Below are positions 42,802-51,082 of a DNA stretch of 64,000 nt, in pieces (position 1 is the stretch's first letter; each line of letters begins with the position of its first letter). The notes under the pieces are model-generated. The model was not told the origin of the DNA. It did no database searches and was given only the letters and a program-made list of their open reading frames with translations. The position numbers and the translations under genes are program-made. Source of the stretch: Luteimonas sp. JM171 (GTDB taxonomy: Bacteria; Pseudomonadota; Gammaproteobacteria; Xanthomonadales; Xanthomonadaceae); NCBI RefSeq assembly GCF_001717465.1, contig NZ_CP017074.1, forward strand, positions 739,162-803,161, given 5' to 3'.

Positions 42802-42982
42802 GGAAATCTCCTGTGACTTGAAAGGGGTGCGGGGAGGGGGCCCGAAGTCCCGGTATGGTGCCTGTATTGCGGCTAAGAACCGGTAAAAACAGGACGCCGC
42901 ATTCCACTTCCCCGGGCCCGTCCGGCCCTGCCTGACCGGCCCGCGGCATTAAAATGGAAGCCTGTTCCTGCAGGAGTCGCAC

Positions 42983-44506
42983 GTGTCAGATCGCATCCTC
43001 CACCCCCTGTTCCGCGACCGCGTGGTTTCCGCTGAAACCGCCGCCGAGCGCATCGCTCCCGGCATGACCGTGGCGATGAGCGGCTTCACTGGCGCCGGTT
43101 ACCCCAAGGCGGTTCCGCAGGCGCTGGCGCGGCGGGTGGAGCGGGCCAACGATGCGGGCGAACGCTTCCGGATCAAGGTACTCACCGGTGCCTCCACTGC
43201 CCCCGAGCTGGATGGCGCGCTGGCCAAGGTGGAGGGCATGGAGCTGCGCCTGCCCTACCAGTCTGACCCCAACGTGCGCGAGCGCATCAACGCCGGCACC
43301 CTGGACTACATCGACATCCACCTCAGCCACGTGGCCCAGCACACCTGGTTCGGGTTCTTCGGCGACATCGACGTGGCCGTGGTGGAAGTGGCCGGCATCC
43401 GCGAGGACGGCACCCTCATCCCCTCCTCCTCGGTGGGCAACAACAAGACCTGGCTGGAGCAGGCCGACCAGGTGATCCTGGAGGTCAACCGCTGGCAGCC
43501 CGAGGCGCTGGACGGCATGCACGACATCTACTACGGCACCGCCCTGCCGCCCAACCGCATGCCGATCCCGCTCGTGCAGCCCGACGACCACATCGGCGAG
43601 CCCTGGCTGCGGGTGGACCCGGACAAGGTGATCGCGGTAGTGGAAACCAACGCCCCCGACCGCAACACCCCGTTCAGCCCGCCCGATGAAGCCTCAAAGC
43701 AGATCGCCGGCCACCTGCTCGACTTCCTCGCCCACGAGGTCAAGCGCGGCCGCCTGACCGACAAGCTGCTGCCGCTGCAGTCGGGCGTGGGCAACATCGC
43801 AAACGCCGTGCTCGCCGGCCTGGCCGACGGCGGCTACTCCGGCCTGACCGCGTACACCGAGGTCATCCAGGACGGCATGCTCCAGCTCATCAAGGACGGC
43901 GTGCTGCGCATGGCCTCGGCCACGTCGTTCTCGCTCAGCCCGGCGGGCATCGAAGAGTTCAATGCCCACATCGATTTCTACAGCAAGCGCATCCTGCTGC
44001 GCCCGCAGGAGATCTCCAACCACCCCGAGATCATCCGACGCCTGGGCTGCATTGCCATGAACGGCATGATCGAGGCCGACATCTACGGCAACGTCAACTC
44101 CACCCACATCACCGCCAGCAGGATCATGAACGGCATCGGCGGCTCCGGCGACTTCGCCCGCAACGGCTACCTCTCCGTCTTCATGTCGCCCAGCACCGCC
44201 AAGGGCGGCAAGGTCTCGGCCATCGTGCCGATGGTGAGCCACGTGGACCACACCGAGCACGACACCATGGTGCTGGTCACCGATCAGGGCCTGGCCGACC
44301 TGCGCGGCCTCTCGCCCGCACGGCGCGCGGAGAAGATCATGGAAAAATGTGCGCACCCCGACTTCAAGCCGCTGCTGCAGGACTACTTCGACCGCGCCCG
44401 CCGGGATGGACCGGGGCGGCATACGCCCCACCTGCTGGGCGAGGCGCTCTCGTGGCACCAGCGATTGGTGGAGACCGGGGACATGCGGCCGGGTGCCAAG
44501 GGCTGA
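42983..44506 (+). CDS. acetyl-CoA hydrolase / succinate CoA-transferase family protein
   Basis: A 507-residue class I CoA-transferase of the ScpC/AarC/Ach1 type. The catalytic Glu293 is in AYTEVIQDGML; the N-terminal GFTGAGYPKAVPQALA and the C-terminal HVDHTEHDTMVLVTDQGLADLRGLSP are family signatures. Likely reaction: exchange of CoA between acetyl-CoA (or propionyl-CoA) and succinate/acetate. The start is GTG at 42983 with a strong AGGAG Shine-Dalgarno 6 nt before it. It is monocistronic. Confidence 0.9.
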   Translation: MSDRILHPLFRDRVVSAETAAERIAPGMTVAMSGFTGAGYPKAVPQALARRVERANDAGERFRIKVLTGASTAPELDGALAKVEGMELRLPYQSDPNVRERINAGTLDYIDIHLSHVAQHTWFGFFGDIDVAVVEVAGIREDGTLIPSSSVGNNKTWLEQADQVILEVNRWQPEALDGMHDIYYGTALPPNRMPIPLVQPDDHIGEPWLRVDPDKVIAVVETNAPDRNTPFSPPDEASKQIAGHLLDFLAHEVKRGRLTDKLLPLQSGVGNIANAVLAGLADGGYSGLTAYTEVIQDGMLQLIKDGVLRMASATSFSLSPAGIEEFNAHIDFYSKRILLRPQEISNHPEIIRRLGCIAMNGMIEADIYGNVNSTHITASRIMNGIGGSGDFARNGYLSVFMSPSTAKGGKVSAIVPMVSHVDHTEHDTMVLVTDQGLADLRGLSPARRAEKIMEKCAHPDFKPLLQDYFDRARRDGPGRHTPHLLGEALSWHQRLVETGDMRPGAKG

Positions 44507-44555
44507 GGAAACAGGGCGCACAGCCACAACGACTGCCCGCGGCCGACCGATGCTG

Positions 44556-45002
44556 CTACGACTGGTAGCGCGTGGGCGCCAGCCCATCGGGCCCCGCGAC
44601 ATGCGTTTCCATACCCGGCACTACATCCGTGTTGTGTGCTGACGCACACAGCCAGCCATCTTCCCCGCGGCGCATCACGAAGGAAAAGATCGTGGTGCGC
44701 TCGCCGGGCCTGTCCACCCCGGCCACGGGCGACTGTCCGGAGAGACGCATGCGGGCGTGCACCACGGCCACATCTGCCGCCAACGGCTTCATCCGCACGG
44801 TGGAAACGCTGAGCGTTGACTCGTTGAAGATCCGCTCCAGCCCGTAGGCATGCGCCTTACGAATCGCTTCGCGGTCATGCCACCAGAGGCCGGTGACGTT
44901 GACGAACTCGGCGTCGGGCTCGAAGAGCGCGGCGAGCTGGTCGGCATTGCGTGCGTTCCAGGCCTTGGTGAAGGCGTGGGGCATGTCTTCGGGACTTCTC
45001 AC
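44556..45002 (-). CDS. SnoaL-like / SgcJ-EcaC family protein
   Basis: A 148-residue cystatin-like alpha+beta fold protein of the DUF4440/SnoaL type. The opening AFTKAWNARNADQLAALFEPDAEFVNVTGLWWHDREAIRKAH is characteristic and is followed by a barrel strand VVHARMRLSG. Members are enzymes or small-molecule binders; no specific function is assigned. The second ATG (residue 7) is an equally good start. It lies 104 bp downstream of the second putative immunity gene on the same strand. Confidence 0.72.
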   Translation of the reverse strand: MRSPEDMPHAFTKAWNARNADQLAALFEPDAEFVNVTGLWWHDREAIRKAHAYGLERIFNESTLSVSTVRMKPLAADVAVVHARMRLSGQSPVAGVDRPGERTTIFSFVMRRGEDGWLCASAHNTDVVPGMETHVAGPDGLAPTRYQS

Positions 45003-45106
45003 AAGTACTCAGGCCCCAGCAGCGAAGATCGGGTTTTCCGGTTCATCGGCATATCACTCTGCGCTTCCTCCCGGCTGCACCTTGCCCCAGAGCCGGCGGC
45101 GCGACC

Positions 45107-46054
45107 TCAGCGGAGTTCCGGAGGGTTGATCCGCGCGTCGATGTCGTACGGATCGTCCGCATCGACCCGGTTCACCTCTTCTATCTCGTTCGGCCATTCC
45201 GGGATGCGCGAGAGCCGCATGGCGACCCATCGGCCGAGGGACGATACGGCAATAATTGGCCAACCAATAGCCGCAAGCACGGCGCCAACTGCGCCGGGAG
45301 CCCGGAAGTGCGAAGCGAGCACTTCGTAGCCCACGCGGAACGACTCCCGCTTTCCATCAACCGGTAGTGCCTGCTTCACGAAGGGGGCCACTGCTTCCGG
45401 CCCATCCTCCATGTAACGCCGGAAGAATTCCCAGTGCGCCCAGAGCATCGGCATCCCTTCGTGGTTGTCCAAGGTGCTGAACGTCCCCAGGGCAAATGTC
45501 TCCCTCACGGTTTCCCGATCCGCCTCAAGCACGTGGCCGCGGATTTCCCAGAACCCGCCATCACGATCAAGTGTAAAGAACACCTCGTCCCACGGAACAC
45601 TCAGGACGGTGCCATCCTTGCGAAACACGTGGACCATCCGGGTCTTGCGATTGAGACGTATTGGATAATGGGTGTAATGCCCCCATTCAAAGCGACCCAA
45701 ATGTAATGCGACGACACCGACACTGCCGAATAAAACGGTCGCGATCCCGCTGCCGAAAAAATCAGCAGTGCCGACTTGCCGCATGTGCAATATGTCCGTG
45801 ACCACCACAAACAGTAAAAAACATAGCGCTGCGACAGCCACCGCGTTAAAAATAAACATGGCCCACCCTTTCCAACCGTAGTACTTGTCTACGATTTCCA
45901 GGTATACCGAAGTGAGCCTTATCACCGACAGGTCACTGTAAGGGTCGGGAGCGTCTATTCGCTCAGACTGGAACAGCCTACGCTCGAGATCCCGCCGATT
46001 CAAAGGACGGTCCACAGGAAAAGGCCGCCCCGGCGCAATGCCTTGGTAATGCAT
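45107..46054 (-). CDS. DUF6708-like membrane protein, putative immunity protein 2 (partner of the orphan effector tail)
   Basis: A 315-residue membrane protein. The N-terminus MHYQGIAPGRPFPVDRPL is followed by two hydrophobic helices (about 63-86 and 100-117) and a basic/aromatic beta-rich domain (HYTHYPIRLNRKTRMVHVFRKDG; PWDEVFFTLDRDGGFWEIRGHV). A C-terminal helix (GAVLAAIGWPIIAVSSLGRWVAM) and INPPELR complete it. It shares the stop/start A with the orphan effector tail (TAATG). It is closely related to the protein at 46792-47739, strongest in the C-terminal half and weakest in the two N-terminal helices. The immunity role is inferred from position and membrane topology. Confidence 0.72.
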   Translation of the reverse strand: MHYQGIAPGRPFPVDRPLNRRDLERRLFQSERIDAPDPYSDLSVIRLTSVYLEIVDKYYGWKGWAMFIFNAVAVAALCFLLFVVVTDILHMRQVGTADFFGSGIATVLFGSVGVVALHLGRFEWGHYTHYPIRLNRKTRMVHVFRKDGTVLSVPWDEVFFTLDRDGGFWEIRGHVLEADRETVRETFALGTFSTLDNHEGMPMLWAHWEFFRRYMEDGPEAVAPFVKQALPVDGKRESFRVGYEVLASHFRAPGAVGAVLAAIGWPIIAVSSLGRWVAMRLSRIPEWPNEIEEVNRVDADDPYDIDARINPPELR

Positions 46055-46719
46055 TAGTTGAGTCCTATCGCCACTTGGTACTCACGCTGCTCAATCACTT
46101 CATTTGCATAGCGCTCCGTGTCCAAGCGACCCCACAGACATCGATCCAGCCAGGCGTGATGTTCGTTATCACTCCACATCATCATGCTTAAAACCGCTAC
46201 CAGCAACAGCACGAAAAACACCCCGGTCCAGAAAGCAGAGCCAACCAATAGCGCCAGCGAAAAGCCCGCGCCGGCGAATGCCGACACCCAGTGAAGAGCC
46301 ATCATCTTCCTGTTTCCCCTGTCCCGCTCTTGGAGACCGCGATACGCATCAACTACTGCCATGAGCAAGCCGGCGGCGGCGGTTACAACCCTGCCAACCA
46401 CGGCAACCGCATTTCCAGCGGCCGAAAACCTCGCAAACCTAGGCCTGGCATTACCAAGCCTCTCCGCCTGTTTGCCGCCCAGTTCGAGCGCTCCGCCCAG
46501 AAGGCCCGCACTCGCCGACCAGAATCGAGCCCACGACTCCTCGCGATCGTGCTGCAAGCTGCCCGTCGCTTGCTCGTACAAGGTTCCCAGCGCGACGGCC
46601 GACAGTAAAGAGCCGGCAACACCCACGCGCAGGTCGGTATTGATCACCCGGCGCCAGTTCACAAGCTTCGCGTTGAGGAAGCGGCTGCGCTCTGCGTGAT
46701 AACGGGCCCCCGTCACCAA
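46054..46719 (-). pseudogene. orphan C-terminal fragment of a VasX-like T6SS effector
   Basis: An open frame of about 221 codons matching only the C-terminal third of the 861-residue effector upstream. Its first 92 codons are almost identical in DNA to the effector's 46445-46719/48130-48404 block. The last 129 residues are clearly related but diverged: hydrophobic helices ending VLSMMMWSD, then HAWLDRCLWG and ERYANEV. The frame extends upstream only to a TAG and offers TTG/GTG at 46719/46716 with no Shine-Dalgarno. It is probably silent, or made only by translation coupled to the preceding gene. It is directly coupled to its own DUF6708-like gene. I read it as an orphan toxin-tip cassette. 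Confidence 0.75.
46445..46719 (-). repeat. 275-bp direct repeat, copy in the orphan effector tail
   Basis: Identical to 48130-48404 except at one base (46480 C versus 48165 A), with an offset of exactly 1685 bp. It encodes the conserved segment before the variable tail. Homology ends abruptly after 46719 and decays gradually before 46445. Confidence 0.92.
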
Positions 46720-46791
46720 CCAGCTTTCAGGTATATCGGTTTCCGTCTACAGTTCTGACGGCTAAGCATGACCTAAAACCGGCGCCCCATC

Positions 46792-47739
46792 TCAGCGCAG
46801 TTCTGGAGGATTGATCCGCGCATCAATGGTGTACGGATCGTCCGCCTCGACCCGGTCCACCTCTTCTATCTCATCTGGCCATTTCGGGATACGGGAGAGC
46901 CGCATCGCGATCCAACGCCCCACAGACGACACAGCAATAATTGGCCAGCCGATTACTGCGAGGACAGTTCCAGCATTACCCGGAGCCCGGAAATGCGAAG
47001 CCAGCACCTCGTAGCCCACGCGGAAAGACTCCTTCTTTCCGTCGACCGGCAGTGCCTGAGTCACGTATCGAGCGACGGCGGCCGGCCCTTCTTCCATATA
47101 CCGGCGGAAGAATTCCCAGTGCGCCAAGAGCATCGGCATACCTTCTGAATTATTTAAAGTACGGAACGCTCCGAGTGCGAATGTCTCCTTGATCGTCTCG
47201 CCATCATGTTCAAGTACGTGCCCCCGAACCTCCCAAAATCCCGCATCCTGATCAAGGGTAAAGAAAACATCGTCCCAGGGCGCGGCCAAGGTGCTCCCGT
47301 CCTTACGAAGCACGCGGACTAATCTGCGCTTTCGATTCAAGCGGATGGGGTAATGGGTGTAATAAGCCCATTCGAAGCGACCGAGACGTACCGCGACGAA
47401 GGCGAAGGTCCAAAGCAGGAAAGCCGCCAACAACCCTGAAAACACACCCGCGGTGTCACCGGTCCCTGCCCGCCCAAATCCATATAACAAAAACCAGAGA
47501 CCGAAGGAGAACATCATGAGCGAGATGACGCCGATCATGAATGTCACCCATCCCTTCCAGCCGTAATACTTATCAACGACCTCCAGAAAAGTCGAATTAA
47601 GATTAATTACTGACAAGTCTGCGTATGGAGATGGCGACTCGATGCGTACGTCCTGGCGTAAGCGATGTTGATGGTCATTGTCGCTTAACGGCCGACCTAC
47701 GGGAAACGGTCGCCCTGGAACAATTCCCTGATAATGCAT
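46792..47739 (-). CDS. DUF6708-like membrane protein, putative immunity protein 1 (partner of the full-length effector)
   Basis: A 315-residue paralogue of the protein at 45107-46054, same length and layout. It has MHYQGIVPGRPFPVGRPL, two hydrophobic helices (about 63-85 and 97-117), a beta-rich domain with HYPIRLNRKRRLVRVLRKDG and PWDDVFFTLDQDAGFWEVRGHV, and a C-terminal helix. Its ATG shares one base with the effector stop (TGATG), so translation is coupled, as is usual for toxin/immunity pairs. The membrane location fits protection against a membrane-acting effector. The immunity role is inference. The GC content is visibly lower than in housekeeping neighbours. Confidence 0.75.
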   Translation of the reverse strand: MHYQGIVPGRPFPVGRPLSDNDHQHRLRQDVRIESPSPYADLSVINLNSTFLEVVDKYYGWKGWVTFMIGVISLMMFSFGLWFLLYGFGRAGTGDTAGVFSGLLAAFLLWTFAFVAVRLGRFEWAYYTHYPIRLNRKRRLVRVLRKDGSTLAAPWDDVFFTLDQDAGFWEVRGHVLEHDGETIKETFALGAFRTLNNSEGMPMLLAHWEFFRRYMEEGPAAVARYVTQALPVDGKKESFRVGYEVLASHFRAPGNAGTVLAVIGWPIIAVSSVGRWIAMRLSRIPKWPDEIEEVDRVEADDPYTIDARINPPELR

Positions 47740-50324
47740 CAGTAGATCCCCGCCGCCAGCTCGTACTCTTTTTTCTCTATTTCAGCGCTGGCATAACGCT
47801 CGGCCTCAAGACGACCCCAAAAACAGCGGTCGAGCCAGCCGTGGCGCTTATCGTCAGACCAAACCATCATGGCCACTGTCGTGATGATAACGAGAAGCAG
47901 GAATATGCCACCCCAAGCCACAGATGAAAATAGAAGCGCAAGCGCGAACCCGCCTCCTGCGAAGGCACTCCCTAGATGGAGCCATCCCATCGCGTAATTC
48001 TGGCGGTTGAATTCCCGCTTAGCGCGATATAGGTCAATTCCTGCAATAAACACGCCTGCCACGGCAGTGAGAGCCCTTCCTATGAACCCGACTACGTTTC
48101 CTACCACCGAAAATCTTGCAAACCTCGGTCTGGCATTACCAAGCCTCTCCGCCTGTTTGCCGCCAAGTTCGAGCGCTCCGCCCAGAAGGCCCGCACTCGC
48201 CGACCAGAATCGAGCCCACGACTCCTCGCGATCGTGCTGCAAGCTGCCCGTCGCTTGCTCGTACAAGGTTCCCAGCGCGACGGCCGACAGTAAAGAGCCG
48301 GCAACACCCACGCGCAGGTCGGTATTGATCACCCGGCGCCAGTTCACAAGCTTCGCGTTGAGGAAGCGGCTGCGCTCTGCGTGATAACGGGCCCCCGTCA
48401 CCAATTCGCCATCGGCCCGTATGCCGATGAAGCCGATGTCGTCGCGGCGCTGACGCGAGTCCAGTCCCAGCACACCCAGCCGGCGCAGCTCCGCACGGGC
48501 AGCGGTGCGTCGCAGTCTGCGGCCGGACTGCTCTTCAAACATCCTCATCACCTCGGTCACGATCTGACCCGAGTTCTTTCCCTTCAGGACAACACGCTCC
48601 AAAGGAATCTTGCCTGCTGCGCCCCATGCGACGACGCCATAGAGGGCCGCAGGGCTGTCCACTGCCCGAGACAGGGCCTTTGCCGCCGGTCCCGTCGTCT
48701 CCTTGATCAGGGTCGCCATCCACACATTCAGGGCGCTCCCCCCGGTCACACGGTCAGCTTCGCCGTAGAGCGCGAAAAGACGATCCCACGGAAGCTGGTT
48801 GAACTTGACTCCAGCGGACTCTTCCGCAGCCGAAGCGATCGCCTCCGCGATGTTGTCCTGGTTCAACGCATACGCCCTCAGCAAGAGGTTGTCTTGCTCT
48901 CGCGGGCTGCCGTTGAACCACTTCTCATACAGCTCGGCTTGCGGCGCTTTATCCTGGGTGTCCGCGATGCATGAAAGCACGGCGCCCAGATAACCGGCCC
49001 CGCTTTCCACATCTTCCGGGTCATAGTTGCACTGCAGGTGCACCTGCAACCTGGTGGATTGCAGCAGCTCGAGATGCAGGTTGGCGAGCGGCGTGATCAC
49101 GGATCTATCGAGCTCTTGCAGTTCCTCGTCGTGCTGCTGCTGCCACCGCAAGCGGGCCTGCTCGTCGTACCGCGACTCATAACCACCCCGGGCCCAGGCA
49201 GTTCTCCGAACGGCGCGCAGCTCCTCCGGGGTCATGTTCAGACCCTCGGTAGCCATCGCACCGGCTCCCGGCCCTCCACGCATCTCGGCATATGCAGATA
49301 TGCCCTGGATGGTGCGTTCCGCCGTCTCCGCCGCGGCCAATTCCGCTTGGTGTTCCACGGCATCGCGCAGTTGCAGAATCGCGGCGGAGGCAGCAAGGGG
49401 ACGCACCCGCCCCGGTTCCCACAGGAATTCGTCGAGCCGGAAGTTCATCAGGGCCGCCACTTCCGCAGTCACGCCAACCGGATCATCCAGCGCCACCATG
49501 AGTGGTGGCACGGTGTTTGCCGGGGTCTCCTCGGGATCCGCTCCCCAAAGCAGCCCGGTAAAGTCCGAGCGTGATTGGGGTCCGAACCCATAAGGACTCG
49601 ACAGGAAAGCGGGATGCGGGCGGACGCGAACGGGGGCTCCGTGTCTGATACCAATGGTGCTGCTTTCCCCCCGGGCCTGTGCGTGATTGAAGTGGCCGGG
49701 GTCCGATGTTCCCACCAGGTACTCCGAGACATGCTCGAACACATTCGACAGCGAATCGACATGTGGCTGGGATCCGTTGCCCCGGCTGCTCACCCACGCA
49801 CCGACATCGATACAGCGCATGTGACGCGCCCGGTATTCCGCGTTCGCGTGGCGTGCCTTGACCTCAGCGGTCCAGCGCGTCTCACTGAAGGCCATCCAGA
49901 TCTTTTCGACCTTGTCCACATCGCTGATCTGGATGCACCGCGCAAGCGATAGCGGTGCGGTCCGGCTGCACATTGCCGGGTGCACAGGAGGCCCGCCTTC
50001 AAGCGGCCCTTCCTCTGGATCGAACCGATGAAGCGAACCTGAGGAATCCACCTCGTAGGCAGACCACTCGTCGTTTGCTTCGTCGAAAACATACAGATGG
50101 CCTTCACGTAGCAGTCGCAGGGTGAAGTGCGCTTGGTCCGTTTCCGGCTCCGGATAGGCTGCTGCGTCGAACTGGCCTGCCAACTCCGGAGCATGCTGGC
50201 CACTTTCCACCCCCTCACCTGCCCATGCCAAGGCGTAACGCAATGGCAGGATCGGAAGCCCGATGACGGTGCATACCGGACACCGGTGCGAATCAGACGC
50301 AGGCGACTGTGATTCAACGTTCAT
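47739..50324 (-). CDS. VasX-like T6SS effector, putative pore-forming toxin
   Basis: An 861-residue protein. The N-terminus contains CPVCTVIGLPILPLRYALAW (residues 15-34), the opening of the VasX N-terminal region family, followed by LREGHLYVFDEANDEWSAYEVD. A long soluble middle part follows. The C-terminal third (641-861) contains several hydrophobic helices (VVGFIGRALTAVAGVFIAGI; FALALLFSSVAWGGIFLLLVIITTVAMMVWSD) and ends with GWLDRCFWGRLEAERYA. VasX of Vibrio cholerae perturbs target membranes. It overlaps the DUF4123 gene by 4 bp upstream and its putative immunity gene by 1 bp downstream. Residues 641-732 are repeated in the orphan cassette. Confidence 0.85.
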   Translation of the reverse strand: MNVESQSPASDSHRCPVCTVIGLPILPLRYALAWAGEGVESGQHAPELAGQFDAAAYPEPETDQAHFTLRLLREGHLYVFDEANDEWSAYEVDSSGSLHRFDPEEGPLEGGPPVHPAMCSRTAPLSLARCIQISDVDKVEKIWMAFSETRWTAEVKARHANAEYRARHMRCIDVGAWVSSRGNGSQPHVDSLSNVFEHVSEYLVGTSDPGHFNHAQARGESSTIGIRHGAPVRVRPHPAFLSSPYGFGPQSRSDFTGLLWGADPEETPANTVPPLMVALDDPVGVTAEVAALMNFRLDEFLWEPGRVRPLAASAAILQLRDAVEHQAELAAAETAERTIQGISAYAEMRGGPGAGAMATEGLNMTPEELRAVRRTAWARGGYESRYDEQARLRWQQQHDEELQELDRSVITPLANLHLELLQSTRLQVHLQCNYDPEDVESGAGYLGAVLSCIADTQDKAPQAELYEKWFNGSPREQDNLLLRAYALNQDNIAEAIASAAEESAGVKFNQLPWDRLFALYGEADRVTGGSALNVWMATLIKETTGPAAKALSRAVDSPAALYGVVAWGAAGKIPLERVVLKGKNSGQIVTEVMRMFEEQSGRRLRRTAARAELRRLGVLGLDSRQRRDDIGFIGIRADGELVTGARYHAERSRFLNAKLVNWRRVINTDLRVGVAGSLLSAVALGTLYEQATGSLQHDREESWARFWSASAGLLGGALELGGKQAERLGNARPRFARFSVVGNVVGFIGRALTAVAGVFIAGIDLYRAKREFNRQNYAMGWLHLGSAFAGGGFALALLFSSVAWGGIFLLLVIITTVAMMVWSDDKRHGWLDRCFWGRLEAERYASAEIEKKEYELAAGIY
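48130..48404 (-). repeat. 275-bp direct repeat, copy in the full-length effector
   Basis: Partner of 46445-46719 (274 of 275 bases identical). It covers effector residues 641-732, immediately before the diverged tail. Confidence 0.92.
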
Positions 50325-51082
50325 GCTGGTTCCTCAATCCTTGAGAGTCCATTGCGTTCCGCTTGCAGCGCGAACTGACAGATATCGCGCTGATTGACTG
50401 TGCCAGCGGCGATCGCTCGGCAGATGTATGCGTCAAGGCGTTCCACCAGCCCCCGCAAGTCTTCGTCGACGGGAGCGCCACCAGTCAGCTGCCGAACACA
50501 TCGGTTTACGAGCGGCTGGCGCTGCAATCGATCCCACTGCTCACCTGTGAGCTTCAACCGGCTTGCATTTGGGGATGGCAATTCCGGTCTATGGAGGTGA
50601 TGCCAGTGAGCGTCGCGGGGTTCCGGCCAGGCCCATGTTTCCACTGGTCCGAACAGGCGACGCAGCTGGTCTTTGTCCAGCCACCAGGTCAAACCACTGA
50701 ATACCCGCGGGTCATGGAAGCGCAACCACACAGTGCTTCCTGTGGGCCCCTGAACCAACATTTGCCGGCCGAGGTTTCCAGCCAGCATGCGCGTGTCCAC
50801 GTCGCTTTCCAGCAGGGCGCAGAAAATCGATTGCCCCGTAGTACTCCACTGCCGGGCATTTCGCTCCAGAAGATTGGCTTTCGCGTCATCATCAAGTTCA
50901 GCCAGAGGGAGAAGCCGCGGCAACAGGTGCGGTTGTCCTTCAAAGGCGGGCGAGCCCAAGGGAACTACCGGCAGGTCTTTCCATTCGCTCGCAGGAACTC
51001 GCATGGGATTGATGAGCGCGTAGCCATAAGCAAGCAACTCACGATGGCCCAGGTCGGCGATGGGCTGGAATGCGGAGTTCAT
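50321..51082 (-). CDS. DUF4123 domain protein, T6SS effector adaptor/chaperone
   Basis: A 253-residue soluble protein of the DUF4123 (Tap/TEC) type. These proteins bind a specific effector and help load it onto VgrG. Family-like features include LLAYGYALINPMRVPASEWKDLP..LLPLAELDDDAKANLL and the central WLRFHDPRVFSGLTWWLDKDQLRRLFGPVETWAWPE. The C-terminal part (about 165-253) is a helical lobe that typically contacts the effector. It sits between vgrG and the effector with 4-bp overlaps on both sides, which supports effector loading as its job. Confidence 0.87.
   Translation of the reverse strand: MNSAFQPIADLGHRELLAYGYALINPMRVPASEWKDLPVVPLGSPAFEGQPHLLPRLLPLAELDDDAKANLLERNARQWSTTGQSIFCALLESDVDTRMLAGNLGRQMLVQGPTGSTVWLRFHDPRVFSGLTWWLDKDQLRRLFGPVETWAWPEPRDAHWHHLHRPELPSPNASRLKLTGEQWDRLQRQPLVNRCVRQLTGGAPVDEDLRGLVERLDAYICRAIAAGTVNQRDICQFALQAERNGLSRIEEPA

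Noticed and set aside
46054..46719. Reading the orphan effector tail as a frameshifted full-length gene
   Set aside because: Upstream of the orphan there is only 72 bp before the preceding gene, and no N-terminal effector sequence is found in any frame, so it is a truncated cassette and not a frameshifted copy.
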